Numbered from the stretch's first letter, positions 1 through 9,559 are shown. The stretch is DNA of 64,000 bases from Sphingomonadales bacterium (GCA_028871475.1 JAGWMZ010000010.1:1-64000), one strand, 5' to 3'. A program made the numbers and translations. The notes: generated from the sequence alone by a model not told the origin.

Positions 1-4
1 CAGA

Positions 5-1051
5 TCAGCGCAACCGTTCAAGAAGTTGCCTGATGGCGGCGATGACTGCATCTGGCTGATCGAGCTGGATGAAATGGCCGGATCGGGGCACGATGGTGTT
101 GCTACCCGCCGTCGAAAGGGCGGCCAGGCGATCATGGCCCTCCCTCCATGCCGCATCGGCCTTCGCGTTTTCCTGCGCCGACAAGCCGGGCAAATCAGAG
201 CCGTTGCCGCGCGTCAGGATGACCAGAGGCAAGGACCCGAGGTCGTGGCTCCCGACAGCGCTCTGGCGGTCATTGATCGTCCGGTGGCCTTCATCGGTGA
301 TGTTGGCCGACTGAAACTCGGAGCGCACCGCGCGTTCAAAACCATAGGTTTTCTCCTCCCGGTCCTTCTCGCGATGGACATCGACATCAGGATCTGGCGG
401 ATTATCGAGACAGTCGGACTTTGCCTCGGAAGGCGATGACAGGCGACCGCTTTTCGCCAGGGCGACGCACCGGTCCAGCATCGCCAAAGTGCGCGCATCC
501 GACTCCGCCATCCGCCCCGCCGCCTGCGGGCCGACCGCCAGGGCAATGGCCCGCTGCTGACCGGCAAAGGCCGGGTCGACAAGCACCATGCCGGAAAGAT
601 CGGCTCCATACCGCCTTGCATAGACCGTTGCGTACAGACCGCCCAGCGAATGCCCAACCAGCACCACGGGCGTGGCGATTTTGCCCGAATGCAGCAAGGC
701 ATGAAGGTCGCGCATCGTGTTGTCGAGATCGAGTGGCGCGCGCGCCGGCTCGCTAAAGCCATAACCCGCCCGATCATAGGCACATGCCCGGGCGAGCTTG
801 CCGATGGCTGGCTGGACCTTGCGCCAATCGAAGGTTCCCCCACCCAGGCCGGACAGGAAGATCACCGTCGGCTTGCCTGCCCCGATGCACACCATGTTCA
901 AATGGCGCCCACCCCGGATCGCGACAAGCGTCTGAGGGCGACCATAATGTTTTGCGACGAAATCATCGCCCTGCGCGTGAGCGACATGTGGCGATAACAG
1001 AGCGGTTACCGGCAGGATCATTCGGCAAATTTTCACGATTGCCCCTCGCAA
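5..1051 (-). CDS. Secreted alpha/beta-fold hydrolase
   Basis: 348 aa with an N-terminal signal peptide (hydrophobic stretch ending near AHA at residue 26). The alpha/beta hydrolase fold is shown by an oxyanion segment (SGLGGG near residue 68), the nucleophile elbow GHSLGG (Ser near 135) and a late catalytic His in SGHFIQL. The substrate cannot be told; esterase or lipase-like activity in the periplasm is the likely class. The gene is read towards the window start and its stop lies at bases 5-7, so it is complete. No operon partner is visible upstream within about 290 bases. Confidence 0.85.
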   Translation of the reverse strand: MRGAIVKICRMILPVTALLSPHVAHAQGDDFVAKHYGRPQTLVAIRGGRHLNMVCIGAGKPTVIFLSGLGGGTFDWRKVQPAIGKLARACAYDRAGYGFSEPARAPLDLDNTMRDLHALLHSGKIATPVVLVGHSLGGLYATVYARRYGADLSGMVLVDPAFAGQQRAIALAVGPQAAGRMAESDARTLAMLDRCVALAKSGRLSSPSEAKSDCLDNPPDPDVDVHREKDREEKTYGFERAVRSEFQSANITDEGHRTINDRQSAVGSHDLGSLPLVILTRGNGSDLPGLSAQENAKADAAWREGHDRLAALSTAGSNTIVPRSGHFIQLDQPDAVIAAIRQLLERLR

Positions 1052-1338
1052 TTGGCACTCATCTCAGCACGATGCCGCACGCAAACTGACAGAACCATAC
1101 TGGGCTGAATGGCGCAAGCCGCTAGGCCGCGATCGGCGACGGATCCTTGCAATCTGCCGTCCACAAGATTTCCGCGCATCGAGCCGAGCCGACTTTGCTG
1201 GAGGGGCATGCGATGAAATTCGAGGTGAACAAAGGGCTGGTCTCGAGGCCCCCGCTAAGGGCCGTGAACGTCAGCAATGAAGGGCGGTTGCCTCCTTCGA
1301 TTGATGGTGCGATCCATTTGTCGGAATGGAGGGTGATG
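1052..1338. other. Intergenic, no gene seen
   Basis: About 287 bases between the secreted hydrolase and the ABC-F gene. Short open frames exist on both strands but have no convincing start or family resemblance. It should hold the hydrolase promoter and the end of the ABC-F transcript. Confidence 0.4.
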
Positions 1339-2922
1339 CTATTCACCAAGGTCAACTCGACGCGAAATTCGCAGAGCATCGAGAAATGCCTCGTCATGGC
1401 TCACCACCAGCAAGGCGCCATCGTAGGACAACAGCGCCGCTTCGATCGCTTCCATGGAGTCCATGTCGAGATGGTTGGTCGGTTCATCCAGGATCAGAAG
1501 TTGGGGCGGTTTGGGGCTTCCCAGAATGCATGCCAGTCCAGCGCGCAACATCTGCCCGCCGCTTAAAGTGTCCGTTCTTTGCAACGCGGCGTCTGCCTTG
1601 AAGCGGAACCTTGCCAGCGCGGAGCGGCATGCGAAGGCGTCGACACCGGGGCTGAGCGCGTGAAAATTCTCGGACACTGATTTTGCCGGATCAAGGATGC
1701 TGGCAGTCTGGTCCAAAACGGCGAAAGACGCACCTCGAGTGATCGATCCCGACCACGGATCAAGCTTCCCGATGATCAGCGACAGAAGAGTGGTCTTGCC
1801 CGAGCCGTTCGGCCCGGACAGGGCAATGCGCTCGGGCCCGGTGATGGTCAGCGAGACATCGCGTATGACCGGTACGCATTCCTGATATCCACCGGAGACA
1901 GCATTCAGTTCGAGGACTGTCTTGTTCAGCGGCAGTCCAGTCGGGGGAAGGGAAACGATCATGCTGTCGATGATCTCGACCTGTTCGCGTGCGGTATCGG
2001 CCAGCGAGGCTGCTTGCGCCCGCAGCCTCTGGGCGATCCGGTTCGCATCGCCGCTGCTATTCTCAGCGCGAGCCTTGCGTGTTCCCGCCAGAATTCCAGG
2101 CATGTCGCCCCTCGCACCTTTTCGATGCCCGCTCGCATCGCGGCGTTGCTTGCGCTCGGTCGCAACCTGCACCTTGCGCTCAATTTGAGCGAGCTGTCGT
2201 TCGGCTGTTTCGAGATCACGTTGGGCCGCGGCCAGTTCAATCGCCTTGCGCTCGCGGTAATGCGACCATGGGCCGCCGTATCGGGTGGCGCCCAGCGATG
2301 TCATTTCGACAATCGCATCCATGTTTTCCAGCAGTTCGCGGTCATGGCTGACAATGATCGCCCCGGCTCGCCATGAGGCAAGCAGTTCGAACAGGGCCAG
2401 GCGTCCCTCTCGATCAAGGTTGTTCGTCGGCTCGTCGAGGAGCAGGAAATCGGGAGCGTTCAGCAGCGCTCCGGCCATGGCGGCGCGAGTCCTCTGCCCG
2501 CCTGACAGAGATTGAAGCCGTGTGTCGGGAGTGGCGGCAAGCCCGACGCGGGCAAGTGCCGCTTCAAGGCGCGTATCCAGTGTCCAGTCCACCTCGGCCA
2601 GTTCTTCCATCGTGGCCTCACCCGAGGCTGCCTTGCGCTGCAGAGCAAGCGGGCCATCAATGCCAAGCAGGCCGGCGATCGTCATGCCGGGCGGCACCTG
2701 CAAGATTTGCCGTAAGGCCGCGACTTTACCCCGGACAGTGATCTTTCCGTGACTCGGTTCGCGTTCGCCGGCAAGCAGGCTCAGCAAGGTGCTTTTGCCG
2801 ATGCCGTTGCGGCCGACAATACCAACGCGTTGCGCGGTGAAATTCAGATTGAGTGATTGGAAGACCGGACGGCCTTCGGGCGTCGACCAGCCAAGGTCGA
2901 ACGTTGTAATAGAGGCAGGCAT
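1339..2922 (-). CDS. ABC-F family ATPase (duplicated ABC domains, no membrane part)
   Basis: 527 aa with two ABC nucleotide-binding domains in one chain and no transmembrane segments, the ABC-F layout (Uup/EttA/ribosome-protection type). Domain 1 has Walker A GRNGIGKS, signature LSGGQR and Walker B LLLDEPTNNLD; domain 2 has GPNGSGKT, LSGGQ and LILDEPTNHLD. Between them lies a basic, Ala/Arg/Glu-rich linker (about residues 245-330), as in ABC-F proteins that bind the ribosomal E site. The start MPASITTF at 2922 is chosen because the first ABC domain begins right after it; an upstream extension to 3084 would overlap the SDR gene end and lacks family features. The exact subfamily cannot be told. 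Confidence 0.9.
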   Translation of the reverse strand: MPASITTFDLGWSTPEGRPVFQSLNLNFTAQRVGIVGRNGIGKSTLLSLLAGEREPSHGKITVRGKVAALRQILQVPPGMTIAGLLGIDGPLALQRKAASGEATMEELAEVDWTLDTRLEAALARVGLAATPDTRLQSLSGGQRTRAAMAGALLNAPDFLLLDEPTNNLDREGRLALFELLASWRAGAIIVSHDRELLENMDAIVEMTSLGATRYGGPWSHYRERKAIELAAAQRDLETAERQLAQIERKVQVATERKQRRDASGHRKGARGDMPGILAGTRKARAENSSGDANRIAQRLRAQAASLADTAREQVEIIDSMIVSLPPTGLPLNKTVLELNAVSGGYQECVPVIRDVSLTITGPERIALSGPNGSGKTTLLSLIIGKLDPWSGSITRGASFAVLDQTASILDPAKSVSENFHALSPGVDAFACRSALARFRFKADAALQRTDTLSGGQMLRAGLACILGSPKPPQLLILDEPTNHLDMDSMEAIEAALLSYDGALLVVSHDEAFLDALRISRRVDLGE

Positions 2923-3080
2923 GATGCGGATTTCCCCGGCGGCAAAACAGATCGATTTTGCTGTCAGATGGAAATCACATGGGCGCCTTGGTCCTGCCTT
3001 GAATTGAACGAGCCGTCTATCGGACAAGGCGGCTGTTCGCAAGCACTCCCAACGCCGCAGGTTTTCCATCTGCACGGCGC

Positions 3081-3908
3081 TCAAGGAAAGTCAGTTGACG
3101 CGCTCAACTCGCGCCATGCCTCCAGATCTGCCAGCGTTTGTTGTGCGGCCTTGGCGATAGCATCAAGCGCGTCGCTGCCCAGCGGCAGGCGCAGTGGTGG
3201 GCAGGGCAGGGCGGCCAGCGCCAGCAAGGCCTTGGCCGCACGCGCCGGATCACCAGGCTGGCGTCCGTGATAATCGCGCTGCATGCGCGCGGCGGCACCC
3301 ACCACCGCGTCATATTCGGCCCGCCCTTCTACAATCACGCTGGACTTGCCCGCGAATTCGGTGCGAAATCCGCCCGGCTCGACAATGGTGACCTTGACGC
3401 CAATCAGGGCCATCTCGCGTGCCAAGACCTCGGAAAAGCCTTCCACGCCCCATTTGGCTGCGGAATAGGCTGACCGTCCCGGGGCACCGATGCGCCCGCC
3501 TACCGATGAAAACTGGATGATATGGCCGCTGCCCTGCTTTCGCATCAAGGGGATGACGGCCTTGGTCATGATGACCGTGCCGATCAGATTGGCCTCGATC
3601 TGCGCGCGGAAGTCCTCGAACGTGGTGTCCTCAACCGCGTTGATGTTGCCGTAACCCGCGTTGTTGACCAGAACGTCAAGGCCGCCGAAGGCCTCCATCG
3701 CCAGATCGGCAGCAGCCGTTGCCAAGGCAGGGTCGGTGACATCCAGAGCAGCCAGCCTTAGCCTGTCACCGTGGTGCGCGGCCAGACCAGCCAGATCCTG
3801 AGGATTGCGCGCGGTGGCGACCAGATGATGGCCTGCCTCCAGAACGGCCTGAGCCAGAGCGCGGCCAAGCCCGCGAGAACAGCCGGTGATGAGCCAACGA
3901 AGCGACAT
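3081..3908 (-). CDS. Short-chain dehydrogenase/reductase (classical SDR)
   Basis: 275 aa NAD(P)-dependent oxidoreductase. Visible motifs are the cofactor-binding TGCSRGLG at residues 8-15, NNAGYG, the catalytic Ser in FSSVGG and YSAAK with the catalytic Tyr and Lys. The SRGLG loop and the sequence after the YxxxK motif resemble the oxidoreductase/ketoreductase branch often annotated only as SDR. The start at 3908 is supported by an AGGAG ribosome site seven bases upstream; longer in-frame starts would run into the P460 gene. It follows the P460-like and epoxide-hydrolase-like genes on the same strand with 16 bases between, so it is probably co-transcribed with them. Confidence 0.9.
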   Translation of the reverse strand: MSLRWLITGCSRGLGRALAQAVLEAGHHLVATARNPQDLAGLAAHHGDRLRLAALDVTDPALATAAADLAMEAFGGLDVLVNNAGYGNINAVEDTTFEDFRAQIEANLIGTVIMTKAVIPLMRKQGSGHIIQFSSVGGRIGAPGRSAYSAAKWGVEGFSEVLAREMALIGVKVTIVEPGGFRTEFAGKSSVIVEGRAEYDAVVGAAARMQRDYHGRQPGDPARAAKALLALAALPCPPLRLPLGSDALDAIAKAAQQTLADLEAWRELSASTDFP

Positions 3909-3924
3909 GGAAAACTCCTGTGTG

Positions 3925-4413
3925 TCAGGCGGCGAGGCGGGTGAAGACGAAATCATGGCCCTGAGCGCGGGCCTGATGGCAGGCAAAACACGTCTTGTGT
4001 TGTGCTTCGTCAGCCGGGCGGCCATGGATGAAGCGGCCAAAGCCCCAACCGCCGGTGGACGCGTAGCGGCGTGTATCCTTGACCATCACCTGCACGGTGG
4101 TGGCCGCTCCCGGCACGAAAGCGGGGGAGAATTCCTGCGATGTCTCGCGCTTCCAGGCCAGCTTGACCAGTACCGTGCCGTCTGGAAAGGGCAGGCGCCC
4201 GGAGCGGTAGGCTGCGACGGCCTTGCGGTTGCCCAGAACAGCGCGCAGCTCATCAAGCGTGCCGGTTTCCTGCGCCAAGCCGATCATGCGCCAGGCGCGA
4301 TAAGCGCGTGGCAGGGTGACGCCATAGATCGGCGCTGCGGGGCCTCTTGGCGCGGCGCTGGTTGCATTCGCCGCGCCAAGGCACAACAGGCTGAAGAGGA
4401 GAGGGGCCTTCAT
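3925..4413 (-). CDS. Cytochrome P460-family haem protein
   Basis: 162 aa with a signal peptide (first ~20 residues). The body matches the cytochrome P460 fold pattern: LPRAYRAWRMI near the start, an AYRSGRLPFPDGT block, VQVMVKD, then TGGWGFGRF and a C-terminal CFACH haem-attachment site followed by DFVFTRLA. P460 proteins carry a Lys-crosslinked c-type haem and in characterised members oxidise hydroxylamine or handle NO; whether this member does is unknown. It sits between an exported epoxide-hydrolase-like gene (4 bases upstream) and the SDR, apparently one operon. The start at 4413 directly precedes the signal peptide. Confidence 0.85.
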   Translation of the reverse strand: MKAPLLFSLLCLGAANATSAAPRGPAAPIYGVTLPRAYRAWRMIGLAQETGTLDELRAVLGNRKAVAAYRSGRLPFPDGTVLVKLAWKRETSQEFSPAFVPGAATTVQVMVKDTRRYASTGGWGFGRFIHGRPADEAQHKTCFACHQARAQGHDFVFTRLAA

Positions 4414-4417
4414 CGCC

Positions 4418-5434
4418 TTACATCCGCGCCGCATCGACCACCGCACGGGCAAAGTCCTGCGGGGCTTCCTGCGGCAGATTGTGGCCGATGCCGCCCCGGA
4501 TCAGGCGATGCTCATAGGCTCCGGTGAACTTGGCGGCATAGGCAGCCGGATCGGGATGTGGCGCGCCATTGGCATCGCCTTCCATGGTGATGGTGGGCAC
4601 ATGGATGGTGGGCGCGACGGCCAGTCGCTTTTCGCAACCATCATAGATCCGCTCGCCATCGGCCAGACCAAGGCGCCAGCGATAATTGTGGATCACGATG
4701 CTCACATGGTCGGGATTGTCGAGCGCGGCTGCGCTGCGGGCAAAGGTAGCCTCGTCGAAATGCCATTGGGGAGAAGCCGTTTGCCAGATCAGACGCGCAA
4801 AGGCGTTACGGTTGGCTTCATAGCCCGCGCGGCCCCGGCTGGTGGCGAAATAGAACTGATACCACCAGCTTTGCTCGGCCCTGGGCGAAAGAGGATGCTT
4901 GCCCGCTTCCTGACCGCCGATGAGATAGCCGCTGACCGAGACCAGCGCCTTGCACCTTTCCGGCCACAGCGCTGCAATGATGTCGGCGGTGCGTGCTCCC
5001 CAGTCGAAACCGGCCAGCACGGCCTGATGGATGCCCAAGGCGTCCATCAGCGCAATGATATCGGCTGCTAAAGCGCTGGGCTGCCCATTGCGCAGGGTGT
5101 CATCGCGCAGGAAGCGCGTGGAGCCATAGCCGCGCAGATAGGGGGTGATGACGCGGAAACCTTGGGCCGCCAGCAGCGGCATTACCTGCGTGAAGGCGTG
5201 AATGTCATAAGGCCAGCCATGCAGCAGGATGACCGGCATACCGTCGGGGTTCCCCGCCTCGACATAGCCAACATCGAGCCGGCCCGCGCGGATTTGGCGG
5301 ACCTGTCCGGAAAGGTTTGCCGTGCTGGTGCCTTGTGCCCGCGCGCGGGCGATCAGACCCAATTGGGCGGCGGCAACAGTGCCGGCCGCCATGTTCAGCA
5401 GGTTGCGACGTGAAAGCTCGATGCTGTTGGTCAT
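4418..5434 (-). CDS. Tat-exported epoxide-hydrolase-like alpha/beta hydrolase
   Basis: 338 aa. The N-terminus has a twin-arginine signal (SRRNLL followed by an Ala-rich hydrophobic stretch). The mature part shows HGWPYD (oxyanion HGxP motif), the nucleophile elbow GFDWGA with Asp as nucleophile, and a late His in GIGHNLPQEAP, the pattern of epoxide hydrolases and dehalogenases rather than Ser esterases. First gene of a probable minus-strand operon with the P460-like protein and the SDR, divergent from the TPR regulator at 5556. The natural substrate is not known. Confidence 0.85.
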   Translation of the reverse strand: MTNSIELSRRNLLNMAAGTVAAAQLGLIARARAQGTSTANLSGQVRQIRAGRLDVGYVEAGNPDGMPVILLHGWPYDIHAFTQVMPLLAAQGFRVITPYLRGYGSTRFLRDDTLRNGQPSALAADIIALMDALGIHQAVLAGFDWGARTADIIAALWPERCKALVSVSGYLIGGQEAGKHPLSPRAEQSWWYQFYFATSRGRAGYEANRNAFARLIWQTASPQWHFDEATFARSAAALDNPDHVSIVIHNYRWRLGLADGERIYDGCEKRLAVAPTIHVPTITMEGDANGAPHPDPAAYAAKFTGAYEHRLIRGGIGHNLPQEAPQDFARAVVDAARM

Positions 5435-5555
5435 GGTGCGTCTCCTCGCTTGATGGTCACGGTTTACCGGCAGCGGTGGGGAGTCGCTTGAAGACGGGCG
5501 GGATTTTCCCTTCAGAATCTCTTGATTTTTGCCTGAGGTCAGGAAGGGTGGCTGC

Positions 5556-7112
5556 GTGATCTTTCAATTCGAAACCTTCGCCCTTGATACGACCCTGCGC
5601 GAGTTGCGCCGCGATGGCGTGCTGATCGCGCTCGAGCCGCAGGTGTTTGACCTGCTGCACTATCTGGTCGAGGCGCGCGATCGGGTGGTGACGCGCGACG
5701 ATTTGATCGAAACCGTGTGGCAGGGGCGTATCGTTTCGGACGCGACGCTGAGCAGCCGCATCAACGCTGCCCGCGTGGCCTTGGGCGACAGTGGGGCGCA
5801 GCAACGCCTCATCCGCACCCTGCCGCGCAAGGGCGTGCGCTTTGTGGGAACGGTGGCCGATAACGAACCTGCGCCCCCACCACCTCAGCGACGTGGAACG
5901 CCTTGTCTGCCGGCACTGGCCGTGTTGCCCTTCGTCAATATGAGCGGCGATGCAGCGCAGGATTATTTCGCCGATGGCATGGCCGAGGAGATCATCACCG
6001 CCCTCTCGCGCATCAGCGGCATTTTCGTGATCGCGCGCAACTCCTCCTTCACCTACAAGGGCCGGGCAACCGATGTCCGCCAGATCGGGCAGGATCTGGG
6101 CGTGGGTTACGTGCTGGAAGGCAGCGTGCGGCGGGGCGCCGACCGGCTGCGGATCGCAGCGCAACTGATCGAGGCTGCCAGTGGCGGCCATCTCTGGTCG
6201 GACCGTTTCGACGGCCATATCGACGAAGTGTTCGACCTGCAGGAGCGCGTGGCCGCAAGTGTAGCCGCCGCCATTGAACCCACCTTGCAGATCGCCGAGA
6301 TTGCCCGGCTGGAGCGAGCCGCGCCCATGCGCATGGAGGCCTATGACCTGTTGCTGCGCGGTTGGGCTCTCATGGCGGGGTTTACAGCCGAGAGTATGAC
6401 TGAAGCTCTGACCTGTTTCGAGGCGGCACTGGCGCTGGACCCGACCTATGCTCCGGCGCTGGCCTCATCGTCCTATGGCCACGCGCAGCAACAGTTCCAA
6501 GGCTGGGTGCGGCTGGAAAAAACCACCTGCGCCGATGTGGTGGCCATGGCCTGGCGCGCGGCGGAGTTGGCCCCGGGTGACGGGCAGGTGCTGTGGATGG
6601 CAGCCTTCACCATCTGGACGCTGGGGTGGGGTGCCGGTGAGCTAGGGCATGAACGCGCACGCGATCTGTTCGCGCGGTCCTTGTTGGTTAATCCCAATTC
6701 AGCCTTGGCGCTGACGTTAGCGGGATGGATCGAGATCATGAACGGGCGCGTGGTGGAAGGCCGCGCCATGGTGGAACGCGCGCAAAGGCTCAGCCCGCTC
6801 GATCCCCGCGGCTGGCTTGCTGATGGCGTTCTGGCGCTCGCCTGCGTGATCGAGGAGGACTATGCTGCCGCCTTGCGCTGGGCAGAGAAATCGCTTGCCC
6901 ATAACCGGCGATTTGCCGTGGCGTTGCGCGTTGCCGCTGTGGCCTATGTCAAGCTTGGCCAGATGGATCGGGCGCGCCGCGTGGTGGGGGATCTGCTGGA
7001 AATTGAGGCGGAGCTGACGATCTCCGGTCTATTCGAGCGCATTCCGTTTCCGCTGGACCGTATGAAACAAACTTATGCCGAAGCCTTGTCGGCTGCCGGA
7101 TTGCCAGCATAG
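5556..7112 (+). CDS. Winged-helix transcriptional regulator with TolB-like and TPR regions
   Basis: 518 aa from the GTG at 5556, preceded by AGGAAGG eight bases away; a TTG at 5529 is possible. Residues ~1-95 form an OmpR/CadC-type winged helix (LEPQVFDLLHYLVEARDRVV, then LIETVWQGRIVSDATLSSRI and the RTLPRKGVRFVG wing). Residues ~120-270 resemble the TolB-like/adenylate-cyclase-associated region (AVLPFVNMSGD, YFADGMAEEI, YVLEGSVRR). The rest is helical with TPR-like repeats. No membrane segment is evident. It is divergent from the epoxide-hydrolase/P460/SDR operon and probably regulates it. The target signal is unknown. Confidence 0.85.
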   Translation: MIFQFETFALDTTLRELRRDGVLIALEPQVFDLLHYLVEARDRVVTRDDLIETVWQGRIVSDATLSSRINAARVALGDSGAQQRLIRTLPRKGVRFVGTVADNEPAPPPPQRRGTPCLPALAVLPFVNMSGDAAQDYFADGMAEEIITALSRISGIFVIARNSSFTYKGRATDVRQIGQDLGVGYVLEGSVRRGADRLRIAAQLIEAASGGHLWSDRFDGHIDEVFDLQERVAASVAAAIEPTLQIAEIARLERAAPMRMEAYDLLLRGWALMAGFTAESMTEALTCFEAALALDPTYAPALASSSYGHAQQQFQGWVRLEKTTCADVVAMAWRAAELAPGDGQVLWMAAFTIWTLGWGAGELGHERARDLFARSLLVNPNSALALTLAGWIEIMNGRVVEGRAMVERAQRLSPLDPRGWLADGVLALACVIEEDYAAALRWAEKSLAHNRRFAVALRVAAVAYVKLGQMDRARRVVGDLLEIEAELTISGLFERIPFPLDRMKQTYAEALSAAGLPA

Positions 7113-7371
7113 AGGAGCCAGGCAATTGAGCGCATCATTTAGGGTATTTGCCCTGCCAATCTGAGCGCCCGCTCCCCCGATATTCACCATACGTGCGCCA
7201 ATTGCAGCCTCGATATGGTGCCAAGAGCGATCGTGGCAGGGGTAATTTCAAGAGGGTGAAGATATTGTCTTCCAAAGCGAGGGAGTTGTGTCAGAATAGC
7301 CGTCTGATCTCAAAGAAGAAAATTGTGGTTGGTATAGACCGCTCTCGCGGCGAAGATGGTGCAGGTCCACT
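7113..7371. other. Intergenic, no gene seen
   Basis: About 260 bases following the TPR regulator. A small inverted repeat (AGGG..CCCT near 7141-7154) could be part of a transcript end. An open frame from 7148 runs antisense into the protease remnant and has no family features, so no gene is called. Confidence 0.35.
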
Positions 7372-7634
7372 TCAGTTGGCGGCCTGGATGATCCTTGGTA
7401 CCATTTGTCTGAGCCGATCAACCGACACGGCAAAGCTGATCTCGGCAGAGGCGCCCGACGAGCTGTAGATCATCGTGTTCATACCAATCAGGCGCCCAGC
7501 AGAATCGAGCAGCGGGCCGCCGGAATTGCCGGGATTGATCGCGGCATCGGTCTGGATCAGATGCTCGATGGCGCCACCCTGCTCATCCCGCAGCGTGCGG
7601 TTCAGCGCCGGGGCAATCCCCGAGCGGTGATGAC
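7372..7634 (-). pseudogene. C-terminal fragment of HtrA/DegP-type trypsin-like serine protease
   Basis: Reading the minus strand from about 7634 to the TGA at 7372-7374 gives some 87 codons with an unmistakable S1C protease segment: [20 protein letters not shown], then [12 protein letters not shown] with the catalytic Ser, [11 protein letters not shown] and a VDRLRQMVP end. The His and Asp of the triad, the signal peptide and any start codon are missing; an in-frame TGA lies just upstream (about 7638). It is therefore a truncated remnant, and it has no start codon for standard gene finding to use. The abrupt loss of homology near 7635 looks like a deletion or insertion junction. Confidence 0.8.
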
Positions 7635-7870
7635 CTCAGGCTGATAGGACGGGTCTGAAGTTCCATGACGAGAGCGGTCCTGGCGGTGGGTCGTGTAGCG
7701 ACCAAAGTCAGCCTTTCGAATGTGATGGGAGAAACCCATGTTGAGGATAGGCAGACCCCGCGTTGGGCCTGGTCCAAGCGCTGATCCAGCTCGACTATAC
7801 ATATCTTTCAGATACTGTTCCGGACCAGTGAGTGAGATGTGACGCGGGGGACGCCTTGTTCAAAATCAGT
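7635..7870. other. Junction region upstream of the interrupted secreted-protein gene
   Basis: Contains a GGTCG/CGACC mini dyad near 7687-7702 and no recognisable protein. It lies between the broken protease and the next gene and could hold the scar of a rearrangement, although no insertion sequence end was recognised. The promoter of the gene starting at 7871 must lie here. Confidence 0.3.
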
Positions 7871-9559
7871 ATGAAATCGGTCATGCTTGGCATTGTTTTG
7901 CTTTGCGGCGTGAGTGCTTCTCCGGCTCTGGCTGACGTGACGGCCACCTTCGGCGATGCAACCGCCACGAGCAGGGGGCAGTTGCACACCGTGATCGAAG
8001 TGGCATCGGATGGTTCTGCCCGGATCAAAATGGGCAACGGCGCGCCCATCGATGGTGGCTATACACTCATTCGCGACGGCAAGGTCTATCGGATCTCTCC
8101 GGGCCCCGGCGGACCATTGGCGATTTCGGCGGAGGCCGAGGCCTTCACCTATCGCTAGAGCGTAAGGCGCGGAGAGATCATCCCGTCCAGCCGCCATCAA
8201 ACGCAGCCTCATCCGCCATCGCTGGTGGCAAAAGGTCTGGTTCGCATCGCCGGCTACACCGGCACGCAATATGCGCTGTCCGCTGGCAAAGAGCCGGTCA
8301 TGGTGGTGACAGATGATCCCCAACTCAAGCCGCTTGGCGTGGCTTTAGGTTGGTATCTGGGCCAGATGACCGGCCAGGAGGCAGACCCCGGCCTTGCCCA
8401 GATCCGGTCTCTGGTCGCCACCCATGGCCCTCTTTCTCTTTTTGGCGGGCAGGATTTGTCGCAAATCTCATTTGCCCCCATTGATCCGAAGCGCTTCGCG
8501 CTTCCAGCCAAAGTGGTGGAGCTGGCCGATGTGATGGAGCCGGACGACGAGGCACCCAGGCCTGGCGAGCGGTCGCCGGAAATCGTCGCGGGGGCTTATC
8601 ACGCCGGGCTTCTTTACCTGTTGGATGAAAGCGGCGCTGTGCAGGTCTGGCCGGAAGGTAGTCACCATGGCACACCATACAAGACACCTGGTCCAGTCAG
8701 CAGCTTTTGCCTGGCAGGTCAGGATGTCTGGGCGGTAACCACAGATGGGCCATCGAAACCAGCCCTCCTATGGTCACGCCGCATCACGAGCGGGCAGGCA
8801 GGCACCGGTACCTGGTCCAAGAGCGGTGCTTTTCCCCAAAACGTGAAGCAACGGGTCCTGAAGCTCGATTGTAGCGGTCTTGAGCCGATTATCGTGTCGA
8901 CCGACGCTTTGACGATGCCCGTATCCGGGCGGACCGTGCCGCTGAAAAGCAATGCGCCGATTGGCCCGGGGTATGTCGTGTCTCAGGTCAATGATGGAAT
9001 GCTCTGGCTGGGGCTCAATGCCGGCGAATGGGGAGGTGGGCTGAGGCGGATCAGGCTGGCGGATGGCATGATGGATGCACCCTCCGCTATCGATTCCAAG
9101 ACCTTGTGTGGCGGCACGCTCAATCCCGCATGCGATCCAGTGACCGGCCTGGCGCCCGACCCGGCGCGCGCGGACTGCATGATCGCGACCATTGGTCTTG
9201 TCCATATGATGTCGCATGGCGGTGTGGTACGAATTTGCGGCAAGGATGTGTCGCTCATTTATGCCAAGCCCTATACATTGCAGCCGGACTGGTACTGGCA
9301 GGGCAAGCTGGATGGGGACAGGGAGGAAAGCGTTGCCTTCCATTCGATGGCGGCGGCTCCGGGGGGCGGGAAGGCCTTCGCGGTTGCATCAGATGGCGTC
9401 TATCTCTTCACCGGCGCGATGCAGCCGGAATTCAAGCCCTTTTCAGCAAGGCGGAGCGGCGTGATTGACTGGTCGCATCCGGAATTTGTCCTGGTGGAAA
9501 CGCATATGAATCAGCGTCATTCGATGAGTGGCGAGAGTTTTATTCTCATACCCCGGTGA
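7871..9559 (+). pseudogene. Secreted protein gene interrupted by one in-frame TAG stop
   Basis: The first 95 codons encode a signal peptide (MKSVMLGIVLLCGVSA then SPALA) and a beta-rich start with YTLIRDGKVYRIS. A TAG at 8156-8158 ends this frame, but the same frame continues without another stop for 466 codons to 9559. The downstream part begins with no good start of its own (a GTG at 8225 has no ribosome site) and reads on smoothly: GLVRIAGYTG, EPVMVVTDDP, later a propeller-like stretch with repeated Trp/Gly. The simplest view is one ~560-aa exported protein carrying a nonsense mutation (CAG to TAG would fit). The function is not recognised. Two separate genes cannot be excluded. Confidence 0.65.

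Noticed and set aside
2923..3084. 54-residue N-terminal extension of the ABC-F protein
   Set aside because: It would overlap the SDR gene end and the extra residues have no family pattern; MPASITTF is the sensible start.
7148..7468. 106-codon plus-strand frame
   Set aside because: It runs antisense into the protease remnant and shows no recognisable pattern or start signal.
8225..9559. Independent gene starting at GTG 8225
   Set aside because: No ribosome site, and the upstream frame with signal peptide reads on without another stop, so it is merged with 7871-8158 as one interrupted gene.
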